From: Liolophura sinensis
Lineage: Eukaryota; Mollusca; Polyplacophora; Chitonida; Chitonidae
Assembly: GCF_032854445.1 (NCBI RefSeq)
Contig: NC_088300.1
Coordinates: 52,552,984 to 52,616,983 of the forward strand
Length of the DNA stretch: 64,000 nucleotides
Reading direction: 5' to 3'
In this document: positions 44,061-55,901 of the stretch, in pieces
Position numbering within the stretch: the first letter of the stretch is position 1
Layout of the letters: every line of letters starts with the position of its first letter
Translations under genes and position numbers: made by a program
Notes under the pieces: model-generated
What the model was told of the DNA's origin: nothing
The model's database searches: none
Seen by the model: only the letters and a program-made list of their open reading frames with translations

Positions 44061-44140
44061 AAGATCTGAAATGCCCTAATCACCATTATATTTCGTATGG
44101 GAGTGAGCCGTGGTTTCTAATCAAATTTCTAATCGATACC
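44061..44140 (+). repeat. Short interspersed repeat, partner of 42507-42588
   Basis: Blocks gatctgaaatgccctaatca, ttatatttcgtatgggagtg, agccgtggt and aaatttctaatcgata. It is an inverted partner of the copy 1.5 kb upstream. No terminal inverted repeat was found. Confidence 0.8.
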
Positions 44141-44239
44141 TGAGACAAACGAAGTTTCGGATCAATCGCAGCACTGGGCAGTGACTTCTCTAGGGGCCTG
44201 CGTGGCCCTGAATTTTTCTCCACTAACAACACCCTGAAC

Positions 44240-44285
44240 ACCATCGTACATAGATGAAATATTCTTGAGCACTCTTCGTCTGTGT
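44240..44285 (+). mobile_element. Possible SINE S1 tail remnant
   Basis: The piece caccatcgtacatagatgaa followed by atattcttgagcact resembles the S1 tail. It is short and diverged. Confidence 0.4.
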
Positions 44286-44837
44286 TATGAGTGTACATGT
44301 AAATAACCAGGAATAGTCTATACCTTTTAAAAGAGAATAATGAACCAGTTGAATAATATAAACTTTAGCTCCTATAAATATTAAAACTCTATTACGTTAA
44401 TCTTCGTACTCAAGCACTTGTTGGCGCAGTATCAGTATATACTGTGATTAAGTGGGACGTCATGTATTCCAGAGACCACACAGACAAACAGAGGCATTGG
44501 ATTTATTTATCTTAAGTGGTGTTAAACAGTCAACATAACCGACGAGTATACCCGCGAGTTAGCAATCACTGTCTTGTTCCAAGTTACACATTGAAGAATT
44601 GTGGTGTTAGGAAGTCCGAGAAACAGTAACCCACAACTTACCTTGGAAGCGATGATAAACCTACGTGTTGTACAGGTAAACCCTGGGGACACCCTATATA
44701 ACCACAGGTCAAATCCTAGAAAAGAACACTGTCGCAGTCAGTATAAGTTATATTCACTGCCCTGTGCTCGTGACCTACTTCGCATAATGATTTGCAAAGC
44801 ATAACACACGTGACAGTAGTGTTATTTGGGAGAGATT

Positions 44838-45480
44838 GAGCGATGGGGCAATGCAGCAGTGGGCTAATGGAGAGATGGGACAATGCAGCAGTGGGCTAAT
44901 TTAGAGATGGGGCAATGCAGCAGTGGGCTAATGGAGAGATGGGGTAATGCAGCAGTGGGCTAATGGAGAGATGTGGCAATGCAGCAGTGGGCTAATGGAG
45001 AGATGGGGCAATGCAGCAGTGGGCTAATCTAGGTAAGGGGCAATGCAGCAGTGGGCTAATCTAGGTATGGGGCAATGCAGCAGTGGGCTAATCTAGGTAT
45101 GGGGCAATGCAGCAGTGGGCTAATGGAGCGATAGGGCAATGCAGCAGTGGGCTAATGGGGAGATGGGGCAATGCAGTAGTGGGCTGAATTAGCAATGGAG
45201 CGATGGGCTAATGGGGGCGATGTAGCCATGGGACGATGGGGCAATGCAGAAGTGGGTTAATGGATCGTTGGAACAATGGAACGATGGGGCGATGGAACAA
45301 TGGGGCGATGGGGCAATGCAGCAGTGGGCTAATGAAACGTTGTAGCGATGAGCAATGGAGGGATGGGGAAATTATGCGATGGTGCCGTCAAGCCATAGAG
45401 CGATGCGACGGAGTCATATTGGGCTGATGGATCGATGTGATGGTGCAATGAGACGAATGGGGCCGTTGATGTAGTGATCA
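44838..45480. repeat. 32-bp minisatellite grading into 8-9 bp repeats
   Basis: From about 44838 to 45195 a 32-base unit containing ggcaatgcagcagtgggcta is repeated roughly eleven times, with a variable segment (atggagagatg or atctaggtatg). From about 45190 the array breaks down into shorter degenerate units of the gatggggc/caatggagc type, fading by 45480. Open frames over it are repeat artefacts. Confidence 0.92.
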
Positions 45481-45595
45481 GGCAAATTGAGCGCGATGGA
45501 GGAATTGAACAGGAATTGAAATGGAGTGACGATCCTCATCAGGTTTATGGGTGAAGAAAACTGCTCCTTTCCTGGAAAACCTTAGCCATCAATCT

Positions 45596-45872
45596 TAGGA
45601 AGCGAGGCATGGGTTCGAACCTGGTCGTGATTAGGGGTATTGGTAGGTGCCCAGATGTCAGTACTCGTGTGTTTGCGTTGTCGTTCGTTGAAAACCACTT
45701 GTTTTTCGCCAAAGCAAAGAAAGCAACGGGAAGTTCGTTAGTAACGTGCCAAAGGTCGGAAGTTTCCTCGGGCACTCCGGTTTCCTCCTCTCATAAAACT
45801 GACCGTCGTCGTATATAAGTGAAAACTTCTAGAGTATGGCGGTTACACAACAATCAAATAAATAAATAAATC
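45596..45872 (+). mobile_element. tRNA-derived SINE variant with S1-like tail
   Basis: The head carries a strong B box (gggttcgaacctgg at about 45610). The body differs from S1 (gtgccaaaggtcggaagttt, then cctcgggcactccggtttcc), but the end is S1-like (accgtcgtcgtatataagtg, then ttctagagtatggcg and aataaataaataaatc). It appears to be a third subfamily sharing the S1 tail. Confidence 0.7.
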
Positions 45873-46894
45873 CTTCATAACTTAAACAGAACTCTAAAAT
45901 AAAGTATATATGGTAAATGATGGGAACACGGGTGAGCGAGTGAGTTTTTCAAATGACGTCACATGTATATTTTTGCTTGAAATAGTTCCTTTCACCATAA
46001 ATTTTGCAAATGTTTTCCTAACTCTGTATGTGAACATTTTGAACGCAGTAGTATGTGCATCAAGTGACAAAAGGCTGAAGTTACTTCACTGTCCACAATG
46101 TGGTTCGTCGTATAGAATCCAATTTATTTCAAATGTATTTTAACCGTTTAAAGAAAGCAAAAATGGTGTTAATTGGTGTTTTATTTACCTATAATGTTTT
46201 GCAATAGAGTGCCTTTTGGTGAATTTGTTAGAAAGGCGTGGTCAATATGACTAGCCAAAGTCTTTGCTGTGATTAGCTTGAGTCTAATTTCGATTTTGTG
46301 TGAACTGAAATAGTTTGGTATTTCAAGGGAGACCACTTTGAGGTAGGTAAGGCTGTGGCCATTTAGCTGTCTACACAGAAGGTAGTTACTTCCCCTGTGC
46401 CATTGCGTAGCTATTTGTTACACGCGCGCATTAATTTTCCTTAGTGTTTGTGTAGTAAATTTGCCTACTTCAACCTCACAAATATATATCTCCTGCCTTT
46501 CGCTTGGTACCAGGCCATGCCACCACATGCAACATATCAAAAATTTAACCTAGCATGACCACTACTTTTTAGCTGTGGTGGCTTTGGTTACCTTGGTAAC
46601 CTCCAGGGGAGTTTGAAGTAATACTGGGCAAAAAGTGTTCAGCTCTGTCCAAAACAGACAAAATTCTGATATACTTTAACTAGGTGCAAACTAACAGTGC
46701 AGAAATTTATAATATATAAGCAACCTAAAATCTTTGCTCCTTTACTCTACACTTCGGAGGAAATTTTGCACCCAATTGCCCTAATTGCGCATGTATAACA
46801 TATTCGTAGCGTGTGGACTGAAGCATCGTCTGCAGCAATTATGAAAAGAAAATGCTTTTCCTGGCCCATTTGGAATTTATGTATAAGGCATTGT

Positions 46895-47105
46895 TCTCGA
46901 CCAATACGGTCGCAAGCTTGAATCCAGCTCTAGCTAGTTGAGCTGCGGTTAATAGACAAAGAGTTTAATCACACACCTTGCGCGAAGGGAGCTGGCTTGT
47001 TAAAGTTTCCTCCACACAGAATTAAGCCTTACCACGGTCGTATAATTGAACAATTCTAGAATACGGTCTTAAACACCATTCATGCAATCATATAAATAAA
47101 TAAAC
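46895..47105 (+). mobile_element. Degraded SINE with S1-like tail
   Basis: A weak B-box region (gcaagcttgaatccagctct), a gtttcctccacac block, then ccacggtcgtataattgaac, aattctagaatacggtctta and an ataaataaataaac tail. It resembles the 45596-45872 variant more than S1. Confidence 0.6.
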
Positions 47106-49169
47106 ATAACAGATACCTATATATAATTGGCATCTTCGTGGACTGAGCTCCATTCTTAATACCGGAACTGCCCGACCAAAACCTCAGAGAATTATTCTTA
47201 CTGCATTTATTCTTAGTTCTCTGTGAGAAGTTTTCACTAGCGACAGAGAAAACTCCAGAACCAAAGCAATTAATACAAACTTTATTTAATAGTATTTAAA
47301 AGTAAAATTATTTAATAGTATTAATATGCAGATATTGTCATTTAGAGCATTCCTTTTAAGTTTTTAAACGATTGAGTGACCAACTGCATAAACGTGTACT
47401 AAAATAAGTCAGACTCTTATCTTCAGTCATATTAAATAGATGCAACTGGAATTAACGCTTAGATAATTTATGTCTAGGCATGCTTTGTGTAACAGTGGAT
47501 GTCTTTAATGGCGTAGATATGAATACAAATACATGGATTGAACACAAAAAGAATGAGATGTCTGTAATTTATATGGAGCGATTTCATTCACGTTTACGTG
47601 AAATAGTTTAAACACCAAAATTAACCGCTTTTAGTTAAGGAGATGTCCCGACATGAGGATCGTAAGTGCGCTAACACTTTAGATTTACATGTGGACGTCT
47701 TCATTCCTTCATTATTATCGTTGAACCCACGAAATACTATGAGTTTGAAAACAGCCAATGGTAATCTTACTAGAGACCTAGTTTTAGTTTTCTGTATTCA
47801 TCTTTAGGGAGATTTAAACAGTACATGCTGCAGTATAGCTTTAAATACATATAGTTTGTGTGTTATTGTGTTGATCATAATGTAGGTCTACTATGGATTC
47901 CTATGTAGAGTGGGCGAATGTTCTAGGCGTACATGTATGTCGGTTGTAGGGGCCTACCTCAGTTGATATCAAAGACGTTTTCTCCAAACGAATAAGGGCT
48001 ATCAGTTTCCAATGAGAGGGCATTTAATCCACATAATCATTAACTCTGAAAAAGGCGGAAAGTATTCAAGTTGAAAGTTTTATTGGCATTTGTTGGCTGC
48101 AGCCTAGACGTCTCTCGTGTCTGGAATCCTCTGAGGTTGTGTTTATAGGAAAGAAGGAGTAACGGAAATTGGGGGTGACATCATAGACGATAAGGTTAGG
48201 GCTTATCGAACAAGGGGTCAGCTGTAAGCATTGCTTTGCACAAAAATTATGTCTTTTTAACTAAAATGCCTCCTGCTTGTCCGTAAACGAAACACTCTTG
48301 TGCCTCGACTGGTAACAATAACGAGTGATGTATGGCGTGTGTGTCGCTGACTTTTAGAGCCTAAACAATATTGCATCTCAACAAACGACTCTTTCAAATC
48401 GAGTGCAAAATGCTCATGTTTTTTATTCTGGCGGGTTTTCTGTGAGATAAACAAGATAAAAAGTAACTTAATTTAACGGCGCTCTACATCATATAACACA
48501 GTCTGTCGTCCTTTTGGGTTCTTGCCGGTATTTTTTATATTTGTAAATACCAAGTTAGTTGCTCTCTGTAAATTATTCTGTCGTCCTGACTTATGTGGTG
48601 GTGTAAACTACACACCATAGCCAAATTCCGAAAATGTAATGTTTGTGGTGAGTTCCTTCTAATGAAGCAAGCACTGTGTGAGATACCTTTCAGCCTAAAG
48701 TAATATGAGCCTAAGCTGTAGATTGTTGTTAGTCCCCGCTTTTGAGTTGAGCAAACTGGTAACGTACTGCACACATGCATATGTCAATAGAACAAAAAAA
48801 TATATTCAGCTTGGACCGGGATCGCCAATCCGCGGAAATAATTTATACCACAATTTAGTTTATAGAGCGGTTAAACTAATGTATGATGATCGGGAGGGAA
48901 GTGTTAACTGTTTGCCGCATTGGCTGAACTGCCGCTCTAGACACAGCCGTTCTGGCCTCTGACCAATGAGACCAAAGGATCGAACTCAGCTCTCGCCAGT
49001 TCACTTGAGACTTTGTCAACAGGTTTGTTTATGTATTAGACGAAAGACAACAGATTCATCCATTCATAAATTGACCGCCTCCGCAAACGTAAGCAAGCGC
49101 AAATTCACAACAGCTGGAATGATGCATATCGGCTTACACCCATTCCTCTAACTGAGTGAATGTCCCATG
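47106..49169. other. Non-coding stretch, no supported gene
   Basis: AT-rich and unique-looking. The frames at 48257-48962 overlap on both strands and show no motif. Confidence 0.45.
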
Positions 49170-49184
49170 CTAAAACTCAGGGTT

Positions 49185-49550
49185 TCAAATTTGACCGATC
49201 GACCATCAGACCGACCCACAAATGTAAAACCGATCCACCGACCGTAAGACTGTCCAATAGATGTTCCGCTAAACCGATCCACCGACCACCAGGCGGATTC
49301 AGCGACCGTCATACAATCTGACAGACCATCAGGCCAATCACATGGCCGACAGACGGACCGACCATCAGATCGATCCGCAGACTGTCAGACCATCAGACCG
49401 ATCCACAAACCGACCGACCATCAAACCGATCCACACACTGGCCGAATGTCAGTCCGATCCACAGACCCTCAGACTGTCATACAGATTCACAGACCACCAG
49501 ACCGTCAGACAGATCCACCGACCTACACACAGACGGACATTCTTGACCAC
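49185..49550. repeat. Degenerate minisatellite, about 20-25 bp unit
   Basis: The motifs gaccatcaga, ccgatccac and agaccgtcaga are repeated in loose tandem order across the stretch. Frames through it encode low-complexity Arg/Pro/Asp peptides and are not genes. Confidence 0.85.
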
Positions 49551-49607
49551 CATAAACGTACTCAAGTAAATACATAAATTATGATGTAGAAAGGTAGATT
49601 TGATTTG

Positions 49608-49860
49608 ATTTCAATGATGGTTTACACAGTACTCAAGAATATTTCACTTATACGACGGCGACAAACATTATGGTAGGAGGAAACCCGACAGAGCCCGGCG
49701 AAAACCCACGATCATCCGCAGGTTGTTGGCACGTAGGCCGGAGAGAAAGCAGCATGAGCTGGACTTGAACTGGCAGCGAGCGCATTGGTGAGAGGCTCCT
49801 TGGTCATTGCATCGCCCTGACGTGCTAACCCCTTCGGCCACGGAGTTCATGGCTTTACCA
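49608..49860 (-). mobile_element. SINE S1, near full length
   Basis: The plus strand shows gatttcaatgatggtttaca, tactcaagaatatttcactt, the middle aaaacccacgatcatccgca, the B-box region gctggacttgaactggcagc and the A-box end gtgctaaccccttcggccac. Substitutions are moderate. Confidence 0.88.
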
Positions 49861-50756
49861 TTGTGATTCACCCAATGACAGGTAGAGCGCGCGCGGCACC
49901 TGTGTGACACGCGTCATTCAAGTGTCGTCTGAAAAAATTGTCTGGCTCCAGTGTCAGAGAAAACCCTTCTGCCAGATAGGCACCAGTTTTGCTGAATTAA
50001 GATGGTTTTCTCTGCGGCAGACGAGGAATTGATCAGCTTTTCAAGTAAAACAAGGTAGAACATCATTTGAAATTCCCGAAACATGTGTACTTTGATTTTG
50101 GTCTCATGAACAGAAATCTTAAGGGATGAAATTGAAATTTGGTCTGTACACTAAGGATATAATGCCTTTTGGGTGTGTAAATTTTTAGACGCTGACGTAA
50201 GAGGATTTCGGAGATATTGAGTGTCAGAGTACGGCTCATTTTCTTATGCCCACCCGGCATATATATCCGTTTGTTGTCGTGTTTTCTGTTATTTCAACGG
50301 CTTTTTGAACCGTTCGTCATATTGGCAGTTTGATTAGGAGCTAGTCTCGATAGGCTAATCCATCACGGAAGCTTCCCGCCAACAGTGCAGGCCGAAAAAC
50401 TGCGAACAGACCAACACAATACCTCAGTGGAAAACTTAAATCAAGAGATTTACGAGAATGGCTGGGAAAAAATTAAAACAGCATTCTACAAAACCTTGTT
50501 TTATTAATGGTTTGGGAATATTAGCTGAGTGCACACCGCTGAGGTTTGCAAACAGGAAATTAACAACAGGTTCATACATATCGCATTTGCACACAAGAAC
50601 TATATAGCCGATTCGAGAGTAGAAGTCAAGCGTCATTGTCAGTCGAGAACTTGTTTTCTACGAGAAAATAAAATACCTTCATCACAGATTAATCACAGTT
50701 ACTTTTGTTCGATTTCAACGTACTTTACCTGAGATAAACCCAAATTTATGTATGCA

Positions 50757-50789
50757 TTTATTTATTTATATATTTATTTGTATGTATAT

Positions 50790-50824
<35 letters not shown>

Positions 50825-50828
50825 TTTC
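50757..50828. repeat. (TTTA)n microsatellite
   Basis: About 70 bases of ttta repeats with a few gta interruptions. It continues directly into the tail end of the minus-strand SINE and is probably an expanded SINE tail. Confidence 0.95.
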
Positions 50829-50988
50829 ATTGATGTTTTACACAGTACTCAAGAATATTTCACTTACGCAAACATCATTATTGTGTGAGGAAGCCGGGGA
50901 GAGCCCGGGGGAAAGCCACAACCATCCGCAGGCTGCTGACAGACCTTCCCACATGTATGACTGGAGATGAAGCCAGCATGAACCTTGA
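50824..50988 (-). mobile_element. SINE S1 abutting a Penelope fragment
   Basis: The plus strand has tcattgatgttttacacagt, tactcaagaatatttcactt, cacaaccatccgcaggctgc and agaccttcccaca. It is cut within the B-box region (gaagccagcatgaaccttga) and is followed immediately by GIY-YIG coding sequence. Confidence 0.88.
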
Positions 50989-50989
50989 A

Positions 50990-51262
50990 CCCAAAATGTT
51001 GTATATGCACTTATTTGCATGAGATGTGGCAAACAATATATTGGCCAGACCTCAGATCACCGCTCCAGACTGACGCTGCATCGACAACATATCAACAACG
51101 AGGAATATTGTCATCTTCCATCTACATACGCTCATGCGCACTGTCATTGACTCCCTCCTTTAAAGTCTTTATATTTTATAAAGTATTAGATGGAATCAAA
51201 CCACCTTAGATGTAAAAGAAACTTTCTTCATAAATAAATACAACCCATGTCTCAATGGTAGT
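50990..51262 (+). pseudogene. Isolated GIY-YIG endonuclease remnant of a Penelope element
   Basis: In one frame, from about 50993, it reads NVVYALICMRCGKQYIGQTS and then RLTLHRQHINNEEY, the tyrosine pair, arginine and histidine block of a Penelope GIY-YIG domain. After a TGA near 51150 the end of the domain appears in another frame (DVKETFFINKYNPCLNG), including the glutamate-containing helix. No reverse transcriptase is recognisable on either side, so the canonical or permuted lineage cannot be assigned. Confidence 0.7.
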
Positions 51263-52234
51263 CATCGGCCCTAATCAAACCAGTCCACTTTTATTACTCA
51301 TTGTATGTATATATATACTACTCATTGTATATGTACAAATATCATGTCACAGATTATCCGCAGGGTCATCCGTTCGATGCTAATAAAGACTCATCGTCAG
51401 TAGTCGTCCTGCGGATGGACACTCTTAGGTACTTATTAATCTATTGTTCGCTACTTAACAGCTTTATACATGTACGACCTTGTTCCCAGCAACAATTTAT
51501 CCATGTATCATGCCATGTAACTAAACCACTGCCTGTTTTGACATGTACATAACATGTTCCTTAGTTACTGGTAACACATATCCTATATAAAGATCTCTGT
51601 GGACATTCATATTCATATTCCTTGAAAATACATGTAACATGAAGTTTGAAACTGCATTTGGAATATAACAGAATGTAGAAAGTTAAGAAGGCGTTTTATT
51701 ATTTTTTTTCCTATGTAAATTCTCCTCACCAGGGGATTTTTCTCCATTTCTTCAAATTGCTTGTCACAAAAATTAATATTCTTCTAGAAAAAATATACAG
51801 CTGCATTCTATGGCATAACGTATTAAAACGCGCTCTACATTTTTTGTACAATAATAAAGAGATAGAAGAACATGCACTGAACTTTTGTCATATATATATA
51901 AACTTTCCAAATTGTCAACCTCTGGTGATGGACCATTGTCGGACATACTAAATTATATTATTCCTAAAAGCCAAATGAAACTTGTCAGAGAAACGTTTTG
52001 ACTAATCTTCTTGAGTATATCTAGGCCTTAGTAGCGCTAAACGGACAATAAATTAAAAAAATAAATAAATGCGGCCAATAAAAGTGGAGTTGAGCAATAG
52101 ACCTTGATGGCGTTTGCCGTATCACTACGCAGCAAGGCGGAGAGATTAGAGAGTCCGCCGTGACATTAAGAGACCTGGTTTCTATTCCGAGTTGAGTTGG
52201 ATAAAACTTCGCAGCTTTTGTCTTTCTCGCTTGG
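51263..52234. other. Non-coding stretch, nothing recognised
   Basis: Short frames only. A possible tRNA-like piece (agagacctggtttctattcc) lies at about 52168 but lacks a partner A box. Confidence 0.4.
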
Positions 52235-52870
52235 CCCAACAAGAGGAAATGACAAGCACTGGTTGGTCCGGGATTACTTTTCTTTTACTGGAAGGAGTGT
52301 CATGTCTGGTGTCGAAATGATATTTATATGAAGCATGCCTGCATTGGGGATGGCTTCCTACCTGTAGTGATATAACTGAATAATGTCGAAAGCGATGTTT
52401 AAGTCCCAAGAAAACATATAGCAAACAGGATAGGCCCTTGAACTATCGAGGTACCCTCAAGTCCTAATCCCAGAACGGTTGGTTTATAATTCCGTCGACT
52501 CGGTGACCCCTAGATCGATTTATTTGGGTGCTGTGATAAAGAAGCTCATTACCCTTGTCGCTTAGCACAAGTACTGGTTCGTCCGGTATTACTGTCCCGT
52601 GACTGGATTGATTGTTCATATTTTGTGTCTTCGAAATGACATTTATATGAAGTATAACGACACTGGGAATGGCTCCATACAGTATAGGGATATCATGAAA
52701 TAATGTCGAAAGCGATGTCTCAAGCAAACAAACAAACTATAGCATAGGTATACCAAAATAGGTCCTTGAGCTGTCCAGGTGGCGTCAAGTCCTAATCCAA
52801 CAACGATTTGTTCATAATCCAGTCGTATCAGTGATCCTAGATCCATATTTGCTGGTGATGTGGTAAAGAA
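52235..52870. repeat. Tandem dimer, about 315-bp unit
   Basis: Two units (about 52250-52560 and 52565-52870) share, in order: gcactggttggtccgg/gtactggttcgtccgg, tcgaaatgayatttatatga, aataatgtcgaaagcgatgt, tcaagtcctaatcc and a gtgctgtgataaagaag-type end. Substitutions and indels are frequent. No coding frame or known family was recognised. Confidence 0.8.
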
Positions 52871-53863
52871 GGGATTGCTCTGTATGCAATAATATAACTA
52901 ATTATAAACACTGGACTATCATGCTTATCTAAAAGCACATCAGTAAAGAAACTGATTGAAGACATCTGCATTGAAGGAACATATTTGTATTGTTGTTTTT
53001 CCAGAACAGTGCTATGTGCAGATCCTGCTATTGCCAATGGCGTGATACCGTCATTATTCAGGGTTTACGCCCTATTACTTCTCATTTTTTCGCCCTTTTC
53101 TGTAAGTGCCCGAAGAAATAGATGATCACGTGACTTGTCACAACCTTAACATGCTCTATGATGTAAATATGAGTGAATTTGGAGGCTTCAGGCTCTGATG
53201 CATCCCTGGAGGGACTGTGTAAGCGATTTAATGTTTAGCAGGCCACATCAACGCTCGCCACAATATAACAACCCACTCATCAAAACCCAACGCGAATTCT
53301 CGCGAGACCTGGCAGCTTAGCGAAGAGCATTTAATGTCGGCAAGGCTAAGCGGCGGTGGAAGAATAAACGTCACAAAAGAGTTGTGTTCAATGAAGTTGA
53401 TTAATTAGCTCGAACAATACGCTTCAGCGAGTCAAACAATGGACCGGGTTTAAATGACCATTACTTTGAGGGTATAAATGGTGGATTTTAGGCAGATGAA
53501 TTCGGGCCTTGTCTACAATAGGACAGTCACATGCAATACGTCGACAGCTAATCAGAGTCCCTAACTGATGTGGTAAACAGAAACATATATCATTTAAGAT
53601 CCGATGTAACAACAGTATCGGCCAATCTGTTCCTTTCAACGTCATTGCCGAAGTACGTGCGCTGCATTACCCCCTTGAGAGTGGCCGTAAAGAAACAGTG
53701 GACATGCACGACAATCTAGCTTTACCAGAGACACTTGTGAACTTTATTGTCCACACAAATCAGCAAAATGTGGGCCTAAAGCTTCATCTAACTAAAGTTG
53801 TCCAAGCCTTTATACCCTTTTTAACGAGTCTAGTATATTGAAGGGTTCAATTTTTGTCATATA
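52871..53863. other. Non-coding stretch, nothing recognised
   Basis: No gene and no repeat was identified. The 66- and 73-codon minus-strand frames lack motifs. Confidence 0.4.
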
Positions 53864-53864
53864 G

Positions 53865-54105
53865 GCGGGGGCCTTCGTGGCTCAGTCGGTTAACGCAGCG
53901 TAATGACCCAAGAGCCTCTCACCAATGCGGTCGCTGTGAGCTCAAGCCCAGCTCATGCTAACTTCCTCTCCGCCACGTAAGTGGGAAGGTCTGGCAGTAA
54001 CCTGCGGATGGTCGTGGGTTTCCACCCACCATAATGATGGCCGCCGTCGTATTAGTGAAATATTCTTGAGTACGGCTTGAAACACCAATCAAATAAATAA
54101 ATAAC
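53865..54105 (+). mobile_element. SINE S1, near full length, plus orientation
   Basis: The head contains an A box (tggctcagtcggt, 53878-53890) and a B-box region (gtgagctcaagcccagctca, about 53936). The middle is cctgcggatggtcgtgggtt. The tail is gtgaaatattcttgagtacg with an aatcaaataaataaataa end. A short deletion removes the cccgggctgtgcccgg part. Confidence 0.93.
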
Positions 54106-54107
54106 TT

Positions 54108-54967
54108 TTCATATAAGCCTCATCTGAATCTGATCAATTTTTGAAGAAATAAAGCTGCGCAAAGTTGGTGTTATCCATGTTACCACATTCTGGTGGGATG
54201 TAGGGAGTGATAACATCTGATCAGTATTAAAGACCAAATTAATATTTCAAGAAGTATTAATACCAATCCGTAAATAATTTGTAGATATCGGAAATTAAAT
54301 TATTTATAAATATCGATGGTTTATTTATTTATTTTTATTTTTTTTTTTAACGCTAGATCACGAACAGATGTTTTTTAATATGTTTTCAAAATGATGGGTG
54401 TTTTACGTTGTTTTCTTTTATAGGTGTTGAATAAGTTCATTCACTCCTTTTATGACGTGTTGATTACAAATAAATGCATTTAAATACATAAATTCCAAGA
54501 TGGGTTTTATGGAACAGTTTTATATGTTAATGCGCATCGAGGACCTATACTTATGCTTGGGATGTCTACTATAAAATATAAGAGATATTCTAACCGCAGA
54601 TATATCGTATGGTTTACAGCAAACAAGAAAACACTGAGACGTCATCACCATTGAGCGCAGTCAATATGGCCTGTATAGTTCTGTGATCAAAGGTAGATGT
54701 ATTGTGGTATTTATTGGTAACTGTTAGCGGTGAGTAAGGTGAGTGTAATTACTGTATCTATTTGACAGCTCATCTGAACAAATTCTCTACGCGAGGCGCA
54801 GACATTTTCTCTCTCCACAAACAGATTATTCAGTTGGACATTGTGAAACAGCTGGTGAATATTTTTTTCAACAAATCAAGACTTTTTTCTTTCAGTATTG
54901 ATAGGCGAGATACACATATCAGTTAGGGATTTTAATGGCTAAAGTCAAAATATGGCTGTCCATGTTT
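54108..54967. other. Non-coding stretch, nothing recognised
   Basis: AT-rich with T runs near 54330. No gene or repeat family was recognised. Confidence 0.4.
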
Positions 54968-55062
54968 ATTGATTTATTTCTTTGATTGGTGTTTTGGTGT
55001 CAAGGATATTTCACTAATGCAGCCAGCATTCTGGTGGAAGGAAACCGTACAAAGCCAGGGGA
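54968..55062 (-). mobile_element. SINE S1 tail fragment
   Basis: The plus strand reads attgatttatttctttgatt, ggtgttttggtgtcaaggat, atttcactaatgcagccagc and gtggaaggaaaccgtacaaa. It stops after ggggaaatgg. Confidence 0.8.
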
Positions 55063-55901
55063 AATGGTTGTCACTAAAACATTTCTATTAATCGATATTG
55101 ATCGATGTAAATAATACATTTGTCGATGCCCATTTATCGATGAATAATATGGGTATATCAGTGTCATTTTTGTATCGTTCAAAATTTAAAACTCCATTTA
55201 AATTATATACAAATGTTGCTCCAAATAGATTATGATTGGGAATAATATTTTAAATAAGATGTCGTTCATCACACATTTAATACACACCTAGCTGTTATAT
55301 GAAATCTGTCAAAGTAAATTTTGAATGGAGATTTTGGGACGGGAATGGGCAGAACTATGCTTCAACATTTATCAGTCTTCTGCAATAATGTCAGTGGAAA
55401 TGTCCTTTTTCGTGCGGGTATAAAACAGACTGTTGCGTACAAAATTTACCTCGGTTCACCCCCAAGTGTTTAACACAGGCAACAAGCACATGTTAACTTA
55501 AAAACCTGAAATTTGAAGACCTACAAATTTATGGATTAACATACAATTAAAGCCTTCTTTGATCACAATCTTATTTCGTATGGCCTTTTCTTAAGTATAT
55601 GTTAACTCTCTACAGAACTGTATAAATCCGACAGCCTTATCGTTCGTTGTTTACAAAGATACAAGCATTGCGGATAGGACTGTAGCCTAAGTGTTTCCTG
55701 CAATAAAACAAACAGCATCTACATATCAGACAAAGTTAAGCAAACATTTTAGCCCTGACATTTGTTACATTTTAACGCTACGTTTAACTTAGTCACTAAA
55801 TTATTCTTGTCAATAACAAGAAAATTAAAGATATATTTCTACAAATTTGCCATTACATTTCTTTTCCATTTTTTTTGTTCTGTACTAAATTCTGGAGGCT
55901 A

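Noticed and set aside
50757-50970. 72-codon frame with repeated Phe-Ile-Tyr-Leu
   Set aside because: Translation of the TTTA microsatellite and a SINE.
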